64,000 nt of DNA from Pristionchus mayeri (taxonomy: Eukaryota; Nematoda; Chromadorea; Rhabditida; Neodiplogasteridae): assembly GCA_036245805.1 (NCBI GenBank), contig BTRK01000004.1, positions 32,721,541-32,785,540 of the forward strand, written 5' to 3'. Every line of letters starts with the position of its first letter. Position 1 is the stretch's first letter. A model generated the notes under the pieces. It saw nothing but the letters and a program-made list of their open reading frames with translations, did no database searches and had not been told where the DNA came from. Made by a program: the position numbers and the translations under genes. Shown here in pieces: positions 56,625 to 64,000 of this stretch.

Positions 56625-59600
56625 ATGGCCTCTCTCGAGGGCACTTTCGGATCGACCATGTTCATGTGCACTTACTATCTGTCCATTGGTGAGTTAGTTG
56701 CTTTCCTGCATTAAATATGATGGTCATTGCTCGTAATTGTCCCAAATCGAAATTTCTCAATACGATGCACTTCATACGGAGATTGTGAACGTAACAAGGA
56801 CCAGAAATTCACAGTTGAATTCCATTTGAGATATAATTCCATTTGAGATATACATGTAATTTTGTGCAGGCACGATAGCTGTCGTCGCAAACATGCTCAA
56901 CATCGGAATTTACGGGCAGAACAAGGAAATGAGAAAGAGGTTTGACTACTTCATCATGAGAAGGATCGCAATAATTTTAGATACATCTACTTCATCGCAT
57001 TCGAAATTGGAGAACTACTGAACAGCATCTCTTTCCTGCTCACGGGAGCAGGAAGAATGGTTGGTCCCATGATTGTTTTTTAAACTTTTTTTGAACCCGT
57101 CACTATTGTTGTCCAATATTTTTAATATTAAATTTTTCAGACAACTCTCCTCAATGGCACGATGACGATGCCGATCACTGCTCACGAGTGCTTCTATCAT
57201 GTAATCAAATTTGAGCTTGTTCACTCATTAAATGAAACACTCGACAATTTTTTTTTAAATACGGACAGACACATTTTACAAATTGTTCTGTTTTGTTCAG
57301 AGATGGTGGCCGCACGCACTCATTCTCGGGACGGAAGTGCCCACGCTCATTCTGTGCCTCATTTCGATGGAGAGGTACGAATTTATTCTCAATAGCATAA
57401 ATTTTTTCGAATAATTGCTAAACTCTGACGCATTTGAACGGTACTTGCACGATTTCACTTTTTTCGGATTAACGGATTTAGTTTTCAAATGTATTTGATC
57501 ATAGAGCTCAGTGATCATACAAGGGCTGTAATCAACGCACAACGTGATGCAAGACATGAATAGCAGTAGGCAGAATCGGTATATTTCTGAAAAGCTTCAA
57601 TTAGTCATCTACTTCTCCAATTTGCGTGGGTCTCGCAATCAGTAGTGAAGAAGGATGACTTTGGATGACTTTCTCTTTACTCTACGTTTTCCCTCGCTGA
57701 GAATGACAGAGCACACAAAATGAAGAGATTATTTTATCGAGAAGTCTTCTCTAGTAATGCTACTTGCTTCATGGATCAAATAGTCTATCGTCATGAGTTT
57801 CTACGGAATTCACACATTGAACACTCTGATCTCGGCAGCTCTGATGGATCGCATATCTCGGTCATGTGGGCACTAATTGAAGCGCTAGATTGATAAAGTA
57901 GACATTGAACTTGGTAAGATCAGGTCAATTACGTGATATGCTATTTAGTCGTGGAAAATGTTGCGCAACTGATGGTTGATTAACCACAAACTATCATACC
58001 TACAACAGAAAGTACTGAGCCGGGCCCTGATTGTAGAAAGAGTAGTGTAGACAGGAAGAGCACTAAATTTGCCACTAATTGACCTTCTTCGGACGATTCA
58101 CGAGAAAGATCCAGGGCAGGATGCAGCGCAATAGGCCATGACGGGTTTAGGCATCAAAGAACGTATCTGATTGGGGGAATCAGTCCGGCAGATACAAAAT
58201 GACAATGTTAACACAGTACCATTTTGCAAATGGGTTTAAAACGCGAGTACTGATTTATCCACTTATGCGCGCGCTCGAAGTTGATATCACAACACGGGAA
58301 ATGCACCCGTTTAGTGATACCAACTTTAGAGAATTCGGCACTAATAGCATCACGGTCAAACCACGGTGAACATATTTAGCGCTCAGTCGTGTCTGTGATT
58401 AATATGAAAACAACGACCACAAACTATGAAAGTTCCATCAGAAATTTGATGCAGATTTTACAAAATGTAGATTAAGAATGAGTTCCAGAATCTGCGCGGT
58501 GGTCCGTCCGGGTCTCTACAGTCATCTCTTCAACGGTCGATCGAAGAAGGTTCTCCTGACGGCGACTTGCCTCATATCACTGGTAAACATTTTGTCTGAA
58601 GGAAACGTCAGAACCACTGTAGAATTTGAAAACGGATCGACAGGAAGGGTACGATGAAGCATTAGAATTGTATGATACGATGCCGGACCTGTTGCCGAAT
58701 CGGAAAGAACCCTTATCATTTGGAGTGATCTCACGCCATTCACGAGAGAATCGAGCTAAAATCGCCATTCCTGGGAATGGAGCTGAAATCGTGAAATGGG
58801 TTCTAACCGGTTTTGGGCACCCTGAGGCATGTCTGAGTGACCCCCGAAATATTTTTGTGCACACTTCATTTTGGAGCTCCCTAGGTAGGGTCGGATATCG
58901 GCATCACCCACTTTGAGAGCAGTTTTCTTGGATACGGTGTAAGATAGAGCAAAATTGACCTCTGAGTGACCCCCACTCATTTTTTGAGCTCTATCGATCT
59001 ATACAAACCAATTTCTCTAAAACCTATTGTTAAGAGTGGTACACTATAGGTCAAATTTCTCAAAAATGTAGGTAAAGCAGCAGCTGAAATTTTCACAGTA
59101 GATTTAGCTCAGCGAGAGCTTTCCAATAAGTGGTTTGGGAAAACAATACGAGACGGCTGATTAGAGTTTCGCCGTTTTAACTTCGCCTGGATCGTTTGAA
59201 CTTTATTTTCAACAGGCGAATTAATTTCACACCGTTCTTTTTGGAGCGATCGGCCGACAATGATAGATTTCCTATCGATATCCCCGTTGAAAATAAATTT
59301 CAAACGATCCAGGCGAAGTTAAAACGGCGAAACTCTAACCAGCCGTCTCGTATTTTTTTTTCGCAAACCACTTATTGGAAAGCTCTCGCTGAGCTGCATC
59401 TACTGTGAAAATTTCAGCTGCTGCTTTACCTACATTGTTGAGAAAATGGACCTACAGTGTACCACTTTTAAAAATGGGTTTTAGAGAAATTGGTTGTATA
59501 GATCGATAGAGCTCAAAAAATGAGTGGGGTCACTCAGAGGTCAAATTTGCGCTATCTTACACCGTATCCAAGAAAAGTGCTCTCAAAGTGGGTGATGCCG

Positions 59601-60422
59601 ATATCCGACCCTACCTAGGGAGCTCCAAAATGAAGTACGCACAAAAAGATTTCGGGGGTCACTCAGACATGCCTCAGGGTGCCCAAAACCGGTTAGAACT
59701 CATTTCACCATTCCTATGCTCAGCTCGATTCTCTCATGAGAGGCGTGATCTATCGCCGATAAGACAGAGCTGATGAATTGCTTGATTGATTTAAGATCTC
59801 GCTCATTGCCGGCGGCGCCTCTGCCTTCAACAATCTGACAGTGGTCAAGTCCGATCACTGCCCGATCATCTCGTCAACTGCGATTTGGTGAGAATTAGAT
59901 GTGTCAAATGATTGAAGAATTTGATCAGAAAAGTAAGAAGACATAACTTATTGCGTGAAGCAAAGTGTGTTTCAATTAAAGCAATGCTCTGTCTCTGTAC
60001 ATTCATATTTGATAGTTATTGCATCATTGAAGCAATCTTTATCACTAAAAAAATGGTACAGAATGCATGTGCAGAGTTGATTCTTTTGAGGTACTCAACC
60101 GCTCATTTTCTCTTCATAATTGTTGGATATCTGGTCTCGTTCATCTCACTATTGGTGATGAAAGCAGTTAGCAATGTGTGTTTTTCGTTGGATAATAATC
60201 GGGATAAGTTGTAATTATTCCAACAACAACAATTAATACACGTCATCGTTCAGAAATTGGCCGTGGGATCACAACGATTGCGACGCAGTGATTCGAAAAC
60301 TAACATTCTTGTAGCGTTCACAGGTACTACTGAACAATCAATTTATCAACCCAAATCGCGCTATTTTCAGGAACATCGATAGTCATGGTAGCCGCTCCCT
60401 CCGTGGTTATGATCGGGATAAG
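56625..60422 (+). CDS. Rhodopsin-like 7TM chemoreceptor, 3' end beyond window
   Basis: Exons 56625-56688, 56870-56939, 56981-57059, 57141-57200, 57301-57374, 58489-58582, 59796-59887, one ending at 60175, 60254-60323 and 60371-60422 encode helices 1 to 6. Helix 3 runs into LILCLISMERICAVVRPGLY, an ER..AV.RP box like the DRY region of rhodopsin-type receptors; helix 6 contains ILVAFTGTSIVMVAAPSVVM. Helix 7 and the stop are not in the window or are hidden behind the foldbacks from 60453 on. The long introns after 57374 and 58582 are 1.1-1.2 kb, the latter mainly the element at 58731-59748. The exon 7/8 junction is doubtful: every in-phase AG is followed by A, making TGA with the preceding TG. 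So either a lesion or a missed exon is present. Confidence 0.68.
58731..59748. mobile_element. 1-kb foldback element in a chemoreceptor intron
   Basis: TCACGCCATTCACGAGAGAA at 58731 and TTCTCTCATGAGAGGCGTGA ending at 59748, the same ends as 41846-42448. Arms of about 490 bases; spacer about 59218-59283. TC precedes and follows it, where the smaller copy has TA, so a 2-bp duplication is likely. Noncoding. Confidence 0.83.
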
Positions 60423-60452
60423 GTAAGAATATTTTTAAAAAATCAATATTAA

Positions 60453-62776
60453 GAGGTCGGATCGGTAAGAATCGACCATAATGGCCATTCCCCGGACCTG
60501 TTTCGTTAGCAATGAGATTCAGGCGCCCATGCTTTGTGCATGTGTACCCCTTGGCCCCATGTACCACAAATGATCACTGAATTCCTGATTCCTCCTGCGC
60601 ACAGGAAAAAAATTGGTCACAAATGTTAAAAATCGAAATTTCATAATTTCTTAACCCGAAAAGGTGGAGTCAAAATCTCTTTGTTTTTGTTCTAGACATC
60701 ACTAATAACCAAAATTTAACCAACCAAATCGAATCATACTCTATTGTTATGGAGGTTTCACATACAAAATTTTCACTTTTTCACACATACAGTTGATATA
60801 TTGAGAGACCCCCAGGTCTTACCATGCTTAAAATGTAGCCCATTGAATTCTACATCGAATATCGTTCAACCGATTTCAATTTCGTTTGTCCGTCATGATC
60901 TCCCTAAGGTCCGAAACTTTACGTGTCACATTTGGCTGGTCACGATTTTTCGCATTTGTCATATATACCAACGTTTTTGTGTTTCTGTGGGTATATTTAT
61001 ACGTTTAAATAATAATGACGTTAAATGGAACCGAAAAGACATTTTGTGTATCCCATTCTGTAAAGTCGTGTTTCATACCCACCGAAGTTCTCTATTTTGT
61101 GCCTCTGAAATCCAGCTAAACAAAGTCCTCTACAATGAATACCTAGCACGCTGTGTGCTATGTACCGACGTAATTATATATCTCGCTTAAGAGATTGGTG
61201 CTCGGTTTTCAAGACAATTTTTCGTATGCTCCAAATCGAAAAATGGAGGTTGTAGACAAAAATTGATGGCTAGATGGCTGATGAAAAATACATAATTTAG
61301 CAATATTATGTCAATTGTATTATGTCAATTTTTAAATACATAATTTAGCAATATTATGTCAACATCCAAATCAAAAACTGCAGAGAAAACACGAGTTTTA
61401 AAAATTTCTGAAAAATTACCTCTCGAACTCACGATTGGACCCCTGTTTGTGGTTCAAAATCTAATCAGATGTTTAGCCGATCGCGTGATCCTTATCATAT
61501 ACTTATAGTAGAGTAGAATGTGAGATGAAATATTGCGAAATAGCCTCTTCCAACAATTAAAATAGGCAAATTATAAGTAAAATATTTTGGAGAAGTGAGA
61601 AATCATGAAAAAAACTATTTTTGATTTCTCTGCGATTTATGTTCCGTTCGATTAAATTTTACTGCAAAATGACTTTTTCAGTGCATTCAAATCAAAATAA
61701 CTCAGCTAAAACGTATCTTTAAAGGTATTTTCGATTTTCGATTTTCGATTTTTTGATAGATATTAATTACTTAAAGCAGTTCAAATATGATCACAACTTA
61801 CAATATTAGGTAAAATTAGTTTCATTCCGATGAGTTATATCCAGTTCTTATTGATTTTTCACCAACAATCGTAGAAAATCGAATATATTTATTTTGCAAA
61901 TATCATTATTCGTAATATTTATCAAAACAAATTTATATCTTTCGGTGAATCACAGGTCTCATTTCGCAATATTTCATCTTACATTCTACTCTACTATAAG
62001 TATATGATAAGGATCCTGCGATCGGCTAAACATCTGATGAGATTTTGAACCACAAACAGGGGTCCAATCGTGAGTTCGAGAGGTAATTTTTCAGAAATTT
62101 TTAAAAGTCACGTTTTCTCAGCAGTTTTTGATCTGGATAGGCTTAAATTGACATAATATTACTAAATTATGTAGTTTTCATCAGCCATCTTGCCATCAAT
62201 TTTTGTCGGCAACCTCCATTTTGCGAATTGGAGCATCCGAAAAATTGTCTTGAAAACCGAGCACCAATCTCTTAAGTGAGATACATAATTACGTCGGTAC
62301 ATAGTACTCAGCGTGCTAGGTATTCATTGTAGAGGACTTAGTTTAGCTGGATTTCAGAGGCACAAAATAGAGAACTTCGGCGGGTATGAAACACGACTTT
62401 ACAGAATGGGATACACAAAATTTATTTTCGGTTCCATTTAAAGTCATTCAACTGCATGTGTGAAAAAGTGAAAATTTTGTATGTGAAACCTCCATAACAA
62501 TAGAGTATGATTCGATTTGGATGGTTAAATTTTGGTTATTAGTGATGTCTAGAACAAAAACAAAGAGATTTTGACTCCACCTTTTCGGGTTAAGAAATTA
62601 TGAAATTTCGATTTTTAACATTTGTGACCAATTTTTTTCCTGTGCGCAGGAGCAATCAGGAATTCAGTGATCATTACATGGGGCCAAGGGGTACACATGC
62701 ACAAAGCATGGGCGCCTGAATCTCATTGCTAACGAAACAGGTCCGGGGGGAGGTCCAATCTTACCGATCCGGTCTC
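60453..62776. mobile_element. 2.3-kb TTAA foldback element, second copy of the family
   Basis: TTAA at 60449-60452 and 62777-62780; ends GAGGTCGGATCGGTAAGAAT and its near inverse. Length 2324 bp against 2318 bp for 23025-25342, so the family size is conserved although the internal sequence differs. Arms contain TGTAGCCCATTGAATTCTAC. It lies downstream of the helix 6 exon. Noncoding. Confidence 0.9.
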
Positions 62777-62780
62777 TTAA

Positions 62781-64000
62781 GAGGCCGGATCGGTAAGAAT
62801 GGACCACACCCCGGACATGCGGCCCCGCGGAATAAGAACCCCCCGGTCCTGCCTTGTGCATGTATATCCCTTAGTTCCGTGTTGCACAAAGTACAACTGG
62901 TATATCGATTTGACGTGTTCGTAGGAAAATATAACGTCACAAATTCAAAAAAATCGAAATTTCATAATTTCTCAACGCAACAAGGTAGACTCAAAATTTT
63001 TTTTGCGTTGTATATATTGACTAAAAACCAAAAATAAGCCATATCGGTTGATTTACACACTCATGTGAAACTATTTTCATCATCAAAAATTTCGAAATTT
63101 TTAGTTAAATGTCGTATATGGAGAGACCGACAGTTCTAATAGTGCTTAAAATGTAGCCCATTGAATTCTACATTAGAATATATCAACGCAAAATCAATTC
63201 TATTTTTACGTCATGCTATCCCCTTGGTCAGAAATTGACAGTGCTAAGTGGGCCATGACATAAATTTCTTAATTTAAAAAAATTAAAATCACTTGATTTC
63301 AGTGTAAATGAGTGAATGGATTTGCTTTAAACAAAATACATCAAAAGGGAGGTGAACATAAACCGTATACCGGTCATGTGCAATCAACCCCTTTTCGCAG
63401 CCTCAAATGTTCCATGTTTGTGCATCAATATATCATCACAAACAAAGATCTGTGGATGGGCACCATACATAAGTTATAGTACGTACTAACATCTATTAGA
63501 AAATCACGTTTGAGCCGAATCCATGAGCAACACAATATGTTTAATTATGCTTAAAATCGCGAAATGGACGATATCGTCTTAAAATGTAGGTTTGAAAATC
63601 GAGGAAACTGACAATTCTATCATTTTACATCAATGTACACTGTTTTATACGAAAAACTGCTGATAAAATCTTCAAAGTATATCAGCAGTTTTTCGTATAA
63701 AACAGTGTACATTGATGTAAAATGATAGAATTGTCAGTTTCCTCGATTTTCAAACCTACATTTTAAGACGATATCGTCCATTTCGCGATTTTAAGCACAA
63801 TTAAACATATTGTGTTGCTCATGGATTCGGCTCAAACGTGATTTTCTAATAGATGTTAGTACGTACTATAACTTATGTATGGTGCCCATCCACAGATCTT
63901 TGTTTGTGATGATATATTGATGCACAAACATGGAACATTTGAGGCTGCGAAAAGGGATTGATTGCACATGACCGGTATACGGTTTCTGTTCACCTCCCTT
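62781..64000. mobile_element. TTAA foldback, third copy, cut by window end
   Basis: It begins GAGGCCGGATCGGTAAGAAT immediately after the TTAA (62777-62780) that ends the previous copy, so two elements share one target site. Its palindrome centre is at 63672-63673; by symmetry the right end should fall near 64564, giving about 1.8 kb. Confidence 0.85.
63345..64000. repeat. Near-perfect palindrome with 14-base loop
   Basis: The left arm 63345-63665 and right arm 63680-64000 are inverted copies with very few differences; the loop is AAATCTTCAAAGTA. This is the inner part of the foldback that starts at 62781, and its near identity points to a recent origin or gene conversion between arms. Confidence 0.9.

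Overview
This window looks like nematode nuclear DNA. A diplogastrid such as Pristionchus is my best guess, but the exact taxon is inference. The support is as follows: AT-rich sequence, genes split into many small exons by mostly short introns with gt...ttttcag-type borders, nematode-type 7TM chemoreceptor genes with conserved exon lengths, an expanded F-box-like family, and a very heavy load of inverted-repeat transposons. There is no operon, rRNA or CRISPR signal.

Layout. 1-1.2 kb: tail of a frameshifted non-LTR retrotransposon. 1.9-3.0 kb (-): F-box-like gene with a shortened F-box exon. 4.2-7.0 kb (+): degenerate AADAC-like alpha/beta hydrolase gene carrying a 58-bp perfect palindrome. 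7.1-11.2 kb (-): THAP-domain, transposase-like gene with a frameshift inside a hairpin. 11.9-12.9 kb (-): intact F-box-like paralogue. 16.3-16.9 kb (+): small secreted cysteine-rich protein. 17.9-27.9 kb: a transposon island that includes a 3.75-kb element inserted at TTAA in the D-loop of a tRNA-Ser(GCU) gene. 28.3-33.4 kb: two nested mariner-type elements holding an RTE-type retrotransposon. 34-41.3 kb (+): three tandem chemoreceptor genes, the middle one broken. 42.7-44.4 kb (-): srd-like receptor. 44.7-54.8 kb (+): three tandem F-box-like paralogues (intact, splice-broken, nonsense-truncated) separated by foldback elements. 56.6 kb to past 60.4 kb (+): a rhodopsin-like chemoreceptor whose introns are swollen by foldbacks and which is cut by the window end.

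The dominant theme is mobile DNA without visible enzymes. At least nine insertions have inverted termini flanked by TTAA (piggyBac-type target). They belong to several unrelated families: 240-bp MITEs, 360-bp MITEs carrying a tRNA-derived segment, 1.8-2.3-kb foldbacks, and 2.4-3.8-kb elements with 308-bp tandem arrays in their arms. No piggyBac-like transposase is visible here, so the mobilising enzyme must be elsewhere. Other insertions have TA, TTAT, AATAA or 8-bp duplications. The host genes are fast-evolving environmental-response families (chemoreceptors, F-box proteins), and several copies carry fresh single lesions, consistent with a birth-and-death gene cluster.

Exon coordinates were read by eye from splice signals, reading frame and paralogue comparison. 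No alignment or database search was run.
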